Source: Haloarcula laminariae (GTDB taxonomy: Archaea > Halobacteriota > Halobacteria > Halobacteriales > Haloarculaceae). From it: a stretch of DNA of 64,000 bases. Below are positions 42,315-50,587 of the stretch, one piece after another. The DNA is taken from assembly GCF_025457605.1 (NCBI RefSeq), contig NZ_JAMZFY010000003.1, positions 1-64,000 of the forward strand. Reading direction: 5' to 3'. Under the pieces are notes generated by a model. It saw only the letters and a list, made by a program, of their open reading frames with translations. It was not told the origin of the DNA and ran no database searches. Position numbers and translations under genes: made by a program. Numbering within the stretch: the first letter of the stretch is position 1; the number at the start of each line of letters is the position of its first letter.

Positions 42315-43469
42315 ATGACTACACGTTTCGGCGCACCCGGAACCGGACTGTCCCGGCGTGAGTTTCTCGCGGCAACTGGCGCGACTGGTCTCGCTTCGTT
42401 ATCAGGCTGTTCTGCGGGCGGAACCAACGAGCCAGCAGCAACGAGCGACAAGCCCACGCAGGCACAAACTGACTCGCCTAATCTCCCATACACCAGCCCT
42501 CCAACAGTCGTCAACGTCGACGAGCAGGGCGGCGAAGTGACGGTGCGGACTCAGCAGGCCCGCCACGCCGTCCACCCGCTCGATACAATGGGTGGGCCCG
42601 TCGAATTCCCACGCGTCTGGGCGTTCCAGGCCGACGACAACGACCCCAGCGTCCCCGGCCCAATTCTTAGAACGACCGAGGGTAACGCGATGGAGGTGAC
42701 ACTCGACAATACCGATGGCCGACGTCCCCACACGATTCACTTCCACGGGGTTCGCAAGACGTGGAAGAACGACGGTGTTCCGACGACGACCGGCATTCAG
42801 GTCCCGCCAGGGGAGACACACACCTACGAAATACCCGCTAACGTCCCTGGGACGCATTTCTACCATTGTCACTTCCAGACCCACCGACATATCGACATGG
42901 GCATGTACGGGGTCTACCGAGTCGATCCCGAAGGCTACGAACCGGCGGACCGCGAGTACTTTATGACGATCAAGGACTGGGATTCGCGGGTTCCACGGAA
43001 GTGGGCCGGTGAGGCGGACTTCACCTACAATTCGGCAAGTCGAAATCCAGACGTGTTTACCGTCAATGGGAAGAGCGCGCCCCGGACGCTGCACCCCGAA
43101 GAAGGGTCCCCGATCATCGTCGACGAGGGCGATTCAGTTCGTATCCACCTCGTCAACGGCGGGTACATGTCGCACCCGATGCACATCCATAACCACCGCT
43201 TCCAGCGCGTCGAAAAGGACGGCGGGACGATTCCGGAGGCTGCCCGACACGACATGGACGTCACGAACGTTGCCCCTGCTGAACGACACACGATCGAATT
43301 TACTGCCGATGCAGACCCCGGCATCTACCTGATGCACTGTCACAAAGTCAACCACGTGATGAACGGCACATTCTATCCCGGCGGGATGCTTACTGGAGTG
43401 GTCTATCGGTCCGTCATGGATACGGACATCTTCAACCAGCTTATGGAGTACGCCGGCTACTCCACGTAG
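42315..43469 (+). CDS. Two-domain multicopper oxidase (type-1 sites in both domains)
   Basis: 384 aa. SRREFLAATG is a Tat motif and LSGC a lipobox, so the enzyme is probably membrane-tethered outside. Domain 1: HTIHFHG and HFYHCHFQTHRHIDMGM (C185). Domain 2: HPMHIHNHRF and MHCHKVNHVMNGTF (C342). Both domains thus show a type-1 Cys plus trinuclear His pairs, the layout of type-A two-domain oxidases. It differs from the oxidase at 19207, which lacks the domain-2 Cys. Probable roles are copper detoxification or metal oxidation. Confidence 0.85.
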   Translation: MTTRFGAPGTGLSRREFLAATGATGLASLSGCSAGGTNEPAATSDKPTQAQTDSPNLPYTSPPTVVNVDEQGGEVTVRTQQARHAVHPLDTMGGPVEFPRVWAFQADDNDPSVPGPILRTTEGNAMEVTLDNTDGRRPHTIHFHGVRKTWKNDGVPTTTGIQVPPGETHTYEIPANVPGTHFYHCHFQTHRHIDMGMYGVYRVDPEGYEPADREYFMTIKDWDSRVPRKWAGEADFTYNSASRNPDVFTVNGKSAPRTLHPEEGSPIIVDEGDSVRIHLVNGGYMSHPMHIHNHRFQRVEKDGGTIPEAARHDMDVTNVAPAERHTIEFTADADPGIYLMHCHKVNHVMNGTFYPGGMLTGVVYRSVMDTDIFNQLMEYAGYST

Positions 43470-43674
43470 AGACGCTCTATACGACGACCCGGACTGGATC
43501 TAACTGAACGATAGTGGTTAACCGCCCCTGGTGGACTACCGTTGGTTCGACACCGCCCCGTTGAAACAGCCGTCGCCAGGACTGCGAATCGGTCATCGAA
43601 ATGAATCGGAATCAACACAGCTGGAGGCTAGCATGGATCGCAATCTGGCGGATTTCGGCTACTGGGTCGGCCTG

Positions 43675-43860
43675 TTACGGACTGGCGCGGAACTCGCCGT
43701 GTTTCATCCCGAAGAAGAACGCGATGACTGAGAAGACGATCATCGAGGGCAGAACCATCATGAAGACTGTCGAGGAGGTCATCACGGTCGTGAGCGCGAT
43801 CGCCGCGACGGCGACAATTACGACAAGGGGAGCCACCGAGCGCACAAAGTCGAATTCCAT
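43675..43860 (-). CDS. Small membrane protein, 61 aa
   Basis: ATG 43860 (MEFDFVRSVA). Two membrane segments: VVIVAVAAIALTTV and VLPSMIVFSVIAFFFG, then MKHGEFRASP. The pattern recurs in haloarchaeal genomes as a conserved small membrane protein. It lies downstream of the multicopper oxidase gene on the opposite strand. Function unknown. Confidence 0.65.
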   Translation of the reverse strand: MEFDFVRSVAPLVVIVAVAAIALTTVMTSSTVFMMVLPSMIVFSVIAFFFGMKHGEFRASP

Positions 43861-44000
43861 ATGTACTGTTGTGACCGGATAGACAAAACCGTTAACAAAG
43901 TGAACCACCTCGGGGTCAAGCCCCGAGGCACTCGCCTTGCTTTCTCTGTAGATTTGCTGGAAACCGACACTGACGACTGAGTAGGAAGTGAAAGAAGGAA

Positions 44001-44753
44001 CTACTCATATTGGGAAATGATTTCCAAGATATCGACAAACGTCGCCAATACCGGATAATCAACCTCCAGACCCTCATAGAGATACGAACAGAGATCAGTG
44101 TGGGTATCCACGTCTGCCGATCGATCGATTCGATGAGTGTGGATTTCCTCCTGCCGTTGCTGGATCCAACTCTTACATTCACTATTCAACGTGTGAAGCG
44201 TGTCGTATCGGTCGGTCAGTTCAGTATCTGAGCCCCTCTGTAATTCCGTAGAATCAAGTTCTGCTATCGCCTCTCGAATCTCCTGAACTGTAGATTGCGC
44301 ATCTTTGAGCGTAGTGAATTCATCCTGGAGGCTCTCCAGAAAGACCTGGCGGTTGTCAATACACTGCTGTGCGGCCTCGAGGAGTCGTTGTTTGATGACT
44401 GGTGAGAACGTAGTCGCTTCCGAGATTAGAACCAACACATCGACCCCGAACTCGGCACTGAGGCTCGCCTCGAACGAATCACCGTACACGTCGCCGTAGT
44501 GGTCGACTGCCATTACAGTATCATGATACCACGGCTCGATGGCATCACGGATCGACTTCTCTTCGGATATAAAGTTCTGATTCACTCCAACAACGGACCG
44601 TTCGAACCGAGGAGTCTGTGTGTCGACTGTCTGAATACGCTGGCGAAACCGTTGGAAGGCTCGACATTCACGTTCGACCTCACGTCGTTCTCGCCGAACA
44701 CTATCGAGGGCAGCATCCGTGTATGTCGGCCACGAGCCTTGTGCGAGCGTCAT
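44001..44753 (-). CDS. Helical coiled-coil protein of a haloarchaeal family
   Basis: 250 aa, almost all helix, with heptad-like stretches (RRERREVERECRAFQRF; LLEAAQQCIDNRQVF; VQEIREAIAELDS). VYGDSFEASLSAEFG with FSPVIKQRLL resembles uncharacterised haloarchaeal proteins found singly next to transposons and metal genes. AT-richer than neighbours. It has no signal peptide or catalytic motif that I can see. Function unknown. Confidence 0.65.
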   Translation of the reverse strand: MTLAQGSWPTYTDAALDSVRRERREVERECRAFQRFRQRIQTVDTQTPRFERSVVGVNQNFISEEKSIRDAIEPWYHDTVMAVDHYGDVYGDSFEASLSAEFGVDVLVLISEATTFSPVIKQRLLEAAQQCIDNRQVFLESLQDEFTTLKDAQSTVQEIREAIAELDSTELQRGSDTELTDRYDTLHTLNSECKSWIQQRQEEIHTHRIDRSADVDTHTDLCSYLYEGLEVDYPVLATFVDILEIISQYE

Positions 44754-44806
44754 CGACAGCGTATGTCTCCATACTGGAAGTCCGAAGCAGAGTCAATGTC
44801 GGCCAT

Positions 44807-44893
44807 ATGGTGTACAAGCGATTCCAGAGCGCACAGCTCGCAGTATACGCGGCCGCCTACCCGGAGAACGAGCTGTATGAGACGCTGCCCTGA
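44807..44893 (+). pseudogene. Possible gene remnant, 28 codons
   Basis: A short open stretch from ATG 44807 reads MVYKRFQSAQLAVYAAAYP and ends at TGA 44891-44893. Amino-acid pattern and codon use look coding, but there is no promoter or ribosome site, and it fits the tail of a larger lost gene. It lies between two leftward genes. Confidence 0.25.
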
Positions 44894-45420
44894 TCGACGA
44901 TGGTCTGGCTTTCGGGAACGTCTCCGTCCGGCGGCATACTCCCCTCCGCGGGACCGCCGGGTTCGCCAACGACAATCCGACCAACCATCCCCAGGGACTT
45001 GTGCGGGATACAGAAATAATCGTACGTCCCCGTGGTCTCGAACGTATGCTCGAACGTTGCCCCCTGTTCACTCAGGATTTCGCTATTGAACGTTTCTGCT
45101 CCCTCGGGAATCCGTGTCACCTCTGCTGAACTCGTTCCTTGTTTGTAGGCAGTTGCCGAGTGACTCCCACTCTGGATTTCGAACGTGACTGTCTCCCCGG
45201 ATTCGATGAACAGACCGATGGGATCGAAATAATACTCGCTCCCTTCGGTAACCATCATAACGGTATTCGAGTCTCCTGACCCACCAGTTGTCTCCTGCGT
45301 TTCAGTCGTGGTTGGCTCACCGCCACTATCTCCGTTCCCCGAACTACTGCATCCGGCGAGACCAGTTACGCCACCTGTTGCGAGAAGTCCGGCTGTCTTG
45401 AGGACCTGTCGACGCTCCAT
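44857..45420 (-). CDS. Halocyanin/plastocyanin-like Tat lipoprotein
   Basis: 187 aa from ATG 45420 (MERRQVLKTAG); GTG 45426 two codons earlier is possible. Tat motif and lipobox (LAGC) are followed by a Ser/Thr/Gly/Glu linker. The cupredoxin domain has a His in SGSHSATAY and the cluster FCIPHKSLGM, giving one type-1 copper site. A tail of about 30 residues follows. Its start is 188 bp from cydA on the opposite strand, so it may carry electrons for the bd oxidase chain or another acceptor. Confidence 0.85.
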   Translation of the reverse strand: MERRQVLKTAGLLATGGVTGLAGCSSSGNGDSGGEPTTTETQETTGGSGDSNTVMMVTEGSEYYFDPIGLFIESGETVTFEIQSGSHSATAYKQGTSSAEVTRIPEGAETFNSEILSEQGATFEHTFETTGTYDYFCIPHKSLGMVGRIVVGEPGGPAEGSMPPDGDVPESQTIVDQGSVSYSSFSG

Positions 45421-45607
45421 ACCCACTTATCAAACTCCCCAATATAAGGGTCGAAGGCGGATTCCCAATACATAGGACACCGCCTTCGTTTGACGTACCG
45501 AAGTCGCAAAGTCGGAGTGATGGCATTCCGCTTGGCATGGCCCCATTCTTCATTCGATCTCTGGGCCACCGTTCAGACCAATAGCTACCTCTGTCGAGGT
45601 GAGCCCG

Positions 45608-47032
45608 ATGGTTGATCCCGTTCTTGCGAGCCGACTCCAGTTTGCGCTCACCACGATCGTTCACATCATCTTCCCAGTGATGAGTATGGGACTTGCACCG
45701 TTTCTCATCTATTTTACATGGAAAGAGATTCGTACAGAACAGCCAGTGTACGAACAGTTACGTCGGTTCTGGACGCGCATCTTTGCGGTCAGCTTCGTCG
45801 TTGGCACAGTGACCGGACTCGTCCTCGAGTTCGAATTCGGAACGAACTTCGCCGCGTTCTCGACTACCGCCGGGGAGCTGTTTGGCGGCCCGCTCGCGCT
45901 CGAAGGGATGATGGCGTTCATGCTGGAGGCGACGTTCCTCGGCATCTTCGTCTTCGGCCGTGACCGCGTCTCGGACCGCCTCTACTTCCTCTCGAGTATC
46001 GCGGTCGGGCTCGGGACGTGGCTCTCGGCCGTGTGGATCCTTATCGCGAACTCCTGGATGCAGACGCCTCGGGGCTTCGAGATCGTCGTCGAGAACGGCC
46101 AGCGAGTCGTAAAACTCACCGATCCGCTCGCGGCCTACCTCAACCCGAGATTCCCCTATATGTTCGTCCACATGCAGAACGCCGCAGTCGAGTCGGTGGC
46201 GCTCTTCATGGCCGGCGTCGCGGCCTACTACGTGTTCCGGCACCACGTCTGGGGCTACCCAATTGAACACATCAATGTCTGGGAGAAGACGCTCAAAATC
46301 GCGCTCGTTGTTCTCCTCATCACGGCTCCACTACAGGTAATTCAGGGCGATGAGTATGCCCGCCACGTCTCTGAAACCCAACCCCAGAAATTCGCCGCGA
46401 TGGAAGCCGTCTGGGAAACAGACTCCTACGTCCCCGAGTATATTGTCGCGTTCCCCACGGACGTCAACGACCTGCTGAACCCACGCACGAAAGAGCTATT
46501 TGGCATCGGCATCCCGGGGGGAGCATCCTGGCTCGCGAGTGGCGGAAACCCACAGGCGACAATACGTGGCCTCGAATCCTTCTCGACGAAAGCCCCACCA
46601 GTGGCGATCGTCTTCTGGGCGTTCCGAATCATGGTTGCGCTCGGCTTCTGGTTCATCCTGTTGGCCGTCTGGGGTGCCTATCGATGGTGGCGTGGGGAAC
46701 TCTTCGAGGACGACCTATTACACAAGGCTTTGATGGCCTCATCTCTCTTAGGGTTCCTCGCCGTGGAAGTCGGCTGGATCGTTACCGAGGTCGGGCGACA
46801 ACCATGGGTCATTCAAGGAGTGATGAAAACAAGTGCTGGCGTTTCCTCCGATTTAACAGGTGCAGAAGCAACGTTCACGCTCATCGGCTTCGCCACCGGG
46901 TACGCCCTGTTGTTGAGCCTCTACACGTACGTCGTCAGTCGCATCATCAGAGAAGGGCCACCATCCTACAATGAACTCAGACTGAGTGACCGCGCCCCTC
47001 CATCGAAAACGGAGGTGACATCTAGTGACTAG
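45608..47032 (+). CDS. cydA: Cytochrome bd oxidase subunit I
   Basis: 474 aa from ATG 45608, chosen because GAGGTGAG (45595-45602) is a fitting ribosome site. Nine-helix subunit with family motifs: SRLQFALTTIVHIIFP (heme b595 His region), LVLEFEFGTNF, EGMMAFMLEATFLG and GRQPWVIQG. The quinol loop is short. Together with CydB it oxidises quinol and reduces oxygen with high affinity. cydB overlaps its end, so both are coupled. No CydX-like gene was found. Confidence 0.93.
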   Translation: MVDPVLASRLQFALTTIVHIIFPVMSMGLAPFLIYFTWKEIRTEQPVYEQLRRFWTRIFAVSFVVGTVTGLVLEFEFGTNFAAFSTTAGELFGGPLALEGMMAFMLEATFLGIFVFGRDRVSDRLYFLSSIAVGLGTWLSAVWILIANSWMQTPRGFEIVVENGQRVVKLTDPLAAYLNPRFPYMFVHMQNAAVESVALFMAGVAAYYVFRHHVWGYPIEHINVWEKTLKIALVVLLITAPLQVIQGDEYARHVSETQPQKFAAMEAVWETDSYVPEYIVAFPTDVNDLLNPRTKELFGIGIPGGASWLASGGNPQATIRGLESFSTKAPPVAIVFWAFRIMVALGFWFILLAVWGAYRWWRGELFEDDLLHKALMASSLLGFLAVEVGWIVTEVGRQPWVIQGVMKTSAGVSSDLTGAEATFTLIGFATGYALLLSLYTYVVSRIIREGPPSYNELRLSDRAPPSKTEVTSSD

Positions 47033-48029
47033 CGTCGGATCGCTGGCCACGAAGCCGCTATTCGGATTACCACTCGCCGAGCTCTGGTTCGCGCTGCTGT
47101 TCTTCATATTCGGGATGTTTCTCTTTCTCGACGGGTTCGACTTCGGCGTGGGCGTCCTGTTTGCGACCCGTGACGACGACCACGAGAAAGAACAGCTGTT
47201 GGCGGCTGTTGGGCCGTTCTGGGACGGGAACGAGGTCTGGCTCGTCGTCTTTGGTGGAGCACTATTCGCGGCGTTTCCGTCCGTCTACGCGAACCTCTTC
47301 AGCCGGTACTATCTGTTGATGTTCGCGATTCTCGCCGCACTCGGGCTCCGAGGGCTCGCTCCCGAGATGTACGAGGAGCGCGAAAATGACCGTTGGCGGA
47401 CACTCTGGGGCTACTCGTTCGTCATCGGGAGTACCGTGACGCCGTTTCTGCTAGGGCTGTTCGTGATGAACTGGCTGCTCGGGGCGACCAGCCTGATCAC
47501 CCCAGTGGGGGTCCTCGGTGGTCTCACAGTCCTCACCCTCACGATCGTCGACGGGGCGGCATTCCTCGGGCTGAAAACCCGCGGCGCGCTGCGAGGCGAA
47601 ATGCGGACCTACGGTATTCGAGCCGCCGTGGGTTATCTTGGTGGAGCAATCATCACTCTCGGAGCGATATACGTGACCGAACCAGGGCTGCGCTCCTCTT
47701 TCCGATCCCCCACCGTCGTTGCACTTATAATTCTCACTGCAACTCTGACGGGAATCTACGTCGTCGCGCTCCGCAAACGTCGGTACTACGCCGCGTTCGC
47801 GGCGACAGTCGCGCTCGTCTTCGGATTCGTAGGGCTCGTTGCGACCCTACTGTTCCCCGTCGTCGATCGAACGGCTGGACTCACCATCCGAGATGCGATC
47901 ATCTCGACGCTTCCGCTCAATCTCATGTCGATCATGGCGAGCGTGCTGCTGCCGATTGTGCTCATATACTTTATCGTGCTCTATTCAGCGTTCAGTGGTC
48001 CCGTCGATACTGAGGGAACGTACGGATGA
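47025..48029 (+). CDS. cydB: Cytochrome bd oxidase subunit II
   Basis: 334 aa from GTG 47025, supported by a perfect ribosome site GGAGGTGA (47011-47018) that lies inside cydA. The N-terminal motif FLFLDGFDFGVGVL and PFWDGNEVWLVVFGGALFAAFP are CydB signatures. About eight to nine membrane helices. It pairs with CydA and is translated from the same mRNA by overlap. Confidence 0.92.
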   Translation: MTSVGSLATKPLFGLPLAELWFALLFFIFGMFLFLDGFDFGVGVLFATRDDDHEKEQLLAAVGPFWDGNEVWLVVFGGALFAAFPSVYANLFSRYYLLMFAILAALGLRGLAPEMYEERENDRWRTLWGYSFVIGSTVTPFLLGLFVMNWLLGATSLITPVGVLGGLTVLTLTIVDGAAFLGLKTRGALRGEMRTYGIRAAVGYLGGAIITLGAIYVTEPGLRSSFRSPTVVALIILTATLTGIYVVALRKRRYYAAFAATVALVFGFVGLVATLLFPVVDRTAGLTIRDAIISTLPLNLMSIMASVLLPIVLIYFIVLYSAFSGPVDTEGTYG

Positions 48030-48122
48030 GACGCATAATCAGGCAACAGCGTGTCGTTGAATTGTGAGGATAGAATCCAATGAGAAATCAACATCAGTTC
48101 GTGAAGATGGTGACCTGAGACG

Positions 48123-48353
48123 ATGGTATCAATACAATCCAGTTCGGAACCCCGATTGCTGTCTCGTATCGTAGTGACGTGGGTTGAGCTTACGGTTGTC
48201 GGGTTCGGAGGAGGTGCGATTGGCACATCGATTGGTGGCCCGCCAGGATTGATTATTTATTTTGTCACAACACTCGTCTCGGTTGGAATTCTCTTCTACA
48301 ACGTGAATGAGCTCATCAAACAATGGGTGATCGATACTACAGATTCCACGTAG
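48123..48353 (+). CDS. Small membrane protein, 76 aa
   Basis: Two hydrophobic segments (VELTVVGFGGGAIGTSI; IIYFVTTLVSVGILFY) separated by GGPPG. ATG 48123 lies 93 bp after cydB. It could be a subunit or assembly factor of the bd oxidase, but nothing shows this; it does not resemble CydX. Function unknown. Confidence 0.55.
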   Translation: MVSIQSSSEPRLLSRIVVTWVELTVVGFGGGAIGTSIGGPPGLIIYFVTTLVSVGILFYNVNELIKQWVIDTTDST

Positions 48354-48422
48354 GCGCCTGAGTATATCGAACCGTTTGATGAAGTGGTCAGGCTTAACAG
48401 GAGTGACCAGCGAGTTCAAGAT

Positions 48423-48497
48423 GCTCCGTTGGTGTAGCTCGGCCAATCATCTCGGCATCTCTCGTCGAGGACCGGGGTTCAAATCCTCGACGGAGCA
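48423..48497 (+). tRNA. tRNA-Glu (anticodon CUC) with unusual anticodon loop
   Basis: All four arms fold. Acceptor GCTCCGT pairs perfectly with ACGGAGC and is followed by A. D arm is GTGT with one mismatch. Anticodon stem TCGGC/GTCGA pairs with one G-U. T arm is CGGGG/CCTCG around TTCAAAT. The loop reads A-U-C-U-C-U-C, so the anticodon is CUC (Glu). Positions 37 and 38 are U and C, whereas position 37 is almost always a purine. The acceptor and D region are typical haloarchaeal tRNA-Glu. Functional status is uncertain. Confidence 0.75.
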
Positions 48498-48537
48498 TCC
48501 CTGATCCGTTCCACTGCTCTACTCATAACTATCACAG

Positions 48538-48957
48538 ATGGCCACCGCACAACAAGAGACCGAAGAACACATTTTGACCCGCTATCTCTCTGTAGAAATC
48601 GGTACACTCACTAGCCCGTGTCTGTTTGTTCTTGCCGCCGCCACGGTCGTATATAGCTGGCCACCGGCTGTACTCGGATGGTTTGTATCCGGCTTACTCG
48701 GACTTCTTGTCGCAGTAGCTTCCGGCCGGACGTCAGCGGTCAAGCTCAGTCTCATCAAGTGGCCCCGACCTGAGTCGAAAGGCGATTTAGCGGTGAATGC
48801 GATTGCATACAACGGCGTTTTGATTATTGGAACCGTACTTGGACAGATTGTGTGGACGGCATCGAATAGTCTCCCACTCGCTGCAGGGGTTGGGGCCGTT
48901 CTTCCGGTCTGGTTCCTCAAGCACATACAGTTCCTCGTGTTTCTGGACGGCGAGTGA
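48538..48957 (+). CDS. Membrane protein, 139 aa
   Basis: Four membrane segments between residues 24 and 135, with a cytoplasmic loop SGRTSAVKLSLIKWPRPESK. ATG 48538 lies 41 bp after the tRNA. No family recognised. Position beside the tRNA may mark the edge of an inserted block. Confidence 0.6.
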   Translation: MATAQQETEEHILTRYLSVEIGTLTSPCLFVLAAATVVYSWPPAVLGWFVSGLLGLLVAVASGRTSAVKLSLIKWPRPESKGDLAVNAIAYNGVLIIGTVLGQIVWTASNSLPLAAGVGAVLPVWFLKHIQFLVFLDGE

Positions 48958-49083
48958 ATTCACCGTGTTGGTCATACTTTCGGAGGAGGGTATTTCCACA
49001 CCCTGAGGATACAAGACAGGCAAATCCGGGATTCAGAGGAGAAATCAGTCAGGTAGAAGTGGCTCCCTATCCAAGGTCGAATA

Positions 49084-50295
49084 ATGTCACCGGAAGAGCG
49101 CCAACAACGGGGGGAATCCTCCCGTGGACAGGCCTCTCGAATTGGGTCTGTTCGGCCACTCTCTGTACTTCTCGCCGCGATTGGTACGCTCACTCAGGTT
49201 CCAGTCGCGTCCGCCCACGGTACAACCGGAAGCGGTGGACTCTCCCAAGAACACGGACTCATCTTGGCACTGGTCGGTGCCCTCATCCTCGGAGGGTTCG
49301 TCCTCCTCAAACGGTTCGATCGAGTCACGGCGACAACCGCTCTGTACGGCGTGTTCGCCGGTATCGCTATCACTGCGCTTGGAGCCGTACTCTTCGAAGG
49401 ACTCTCGCCAGATCCCACATATACCGCGAGCTCGATGCCGTTTCCCCGGTCGTGGTATCAACCACTTGCCCTACTGAGTGGCTTGGGCATCATGGTCGCG
49501 AGCTTCGTCGTTGGGTGGCTCCGCTGGCCATCCCGGCCACGGTACACGTTCCTTGGTATCCTCATGGGACTGTGGATCTCGTACCCTTACCTGCTTCATG
49601 GACTGGCAAGCGATACCCATCCACTCGGGTACGCCATCGTCCTCGGCACGCCACTCCTGGTCGGGTATGTCGTCTGGAAGGACGCAGGGAGTGTCATTCG
49701 CGCAGTTATGCGTGATCCGGTTGCGCGTCGCTTCGGCATCGGCGTCGGCATCGTGTTAGCGCTCTTTTTCGTTACCGTGACGGGCTACCTCTCGTTTTTC
49801 CCCGAGGAGGGCTTCCCCGAGGAGGTGACGGTCGTCGTGCTGCCCGCGATCTATCAGCTGGTGTCGTGGCCCACGCTCGAAATCGCGATTCCGCACCTCC
49901 CGTACGTACATATCCCGTTCTTCCTGGCCGTGTCCCCCGGCCAGGTCATCATCGTCGGGCTGCTGAGCGCACTCATCGGGCTGAACGCCGCTCTCATCGC
50001 CCGGCACTGGCGTGTTGAGGAACGGGCTGGTATGACCGAAGGAACCGCGGGAAGTGCTGCAATCGTCGGGACGTGTACCTGTGGGTGCTGTGGGCCACTC
50101 GTCGCGAAGATCGCGGTGCTTGCTGCCGGGCCATCGATTGCCGCCCCTCTCTACTGGGTGTTCGTCGATTCCGCTTCGCCGCTCAGTGCGGTATTCATTG
50201 TCGGGAGCTTCATCCTCTTCACCGGGAGTCTACTCTACTCGGTCCAAGCAGCCCGACAGCCCGATCAATCGGCCGCCATCATCCCAGCCGACTGA
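49084..50295 (+). CDS. Polytopic membrane protein with Cys cluster
   Basis: 403 aa with about nine to ten membrane segments. A signal-like first helix ends near ASAHGTTGSGG. Residues around 330 hold GTCTCGCCGPL, a cluster of four Cys at the start of a helix, which could bind copper, heme or iron. Another loop carries PSWTL-type and HLPYVHIP sequences with two His. I do not recognise the family. Its place between cytochrome bd and P1B ATPase genes suggests a metal or respiratory role. Confidence 0.6.
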   Translation: MSPEERQQRGESSRGQASRIGSVRPLSVLLAAIGTLTQVPVASAHGTTGSGGLSQEHGLILALVGALILGGFVLLKRFDRVTATTALYGVFAGIAITALGAVLFEGLSPDPTYTASSMPFPRSWYQPLALLSGLGIMVASFVVGWLRWPSRPRYTFLGILMGLWISYPYLLHGLASDTHPLGYAIVLGTPLLVGYVVWKDAGSVIRAVMRDPVARRFGIGVGIVLALFFVTVTGYLSFFPEEGFPEEVTVVVLPAIYQLVSWPTLEIAIPHLPYVHIPFFLAVSPGQVIIVGLLSALIGLNAALIARHWRVEERAGMTEGTAGSAAIVGTCTCGCCGPLVAKIAVLAAGPSIAAPLYWVFVDSASPLSAVFIVGSFILFTGSLLYSVQAARQPDQSAAIIPAD

Positions 50296-50329
50296 AATGA
50301 GAGATCTACCGTGAGAACACGGTTGACGG

Positions 50330-50524
50330 ATGTCTCAAGATATGGAGAGCAAACATCGACGCTACGGATTGTTTGGACTGGCAGCGGTACTGATCGTTGT
50401 CGGTACCCTTGCGACCGGCTTCCTGCCGTCGACGCCGTTCTACCAGATTCTCTCTGGAGGCATCATCGTAGCAGGCTTTGTAGTCGGGTACGCGGGCCTC
50501 GGTGCCTTCGAGTTCCTCGAATGA
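50330..50524 (+). CDS. Small membrane protein, 64 aa
   Basis: Two membrane segments (GLFGLAAVLIVVGTLATG; ILSGGIIVAGFVVGYAGL). Start ATG 50330; ATG 50342 is also possible. It follows the 403-aa membrane gene by 34 bp, probably in the same transcript, and is convergent with the P1B ATPase gene. Function unknown. Confidence 0.6.
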   Translation: MSQDMESKHRRYGLFGLAAVLIVVGTLATGFLPSTPFYQILSGGIIVAGFVVGYAGLGAFEFLE

Positions 50525-50587
50525 AGCAATAGGGGCCGTCTTCATCCGGTTACAGTAGGTATCTGCCGCTTCGTAGGATTTGATCCG

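Noticed and set aside
48423-48497. tRNA 3' end as attachment site with a second copy in the window
   Set aside because: I found no repeated copy of the tRNA 3' end near the recombinase or elsewhere in the window; a similar piece near 20890 is only about 9 bp long.
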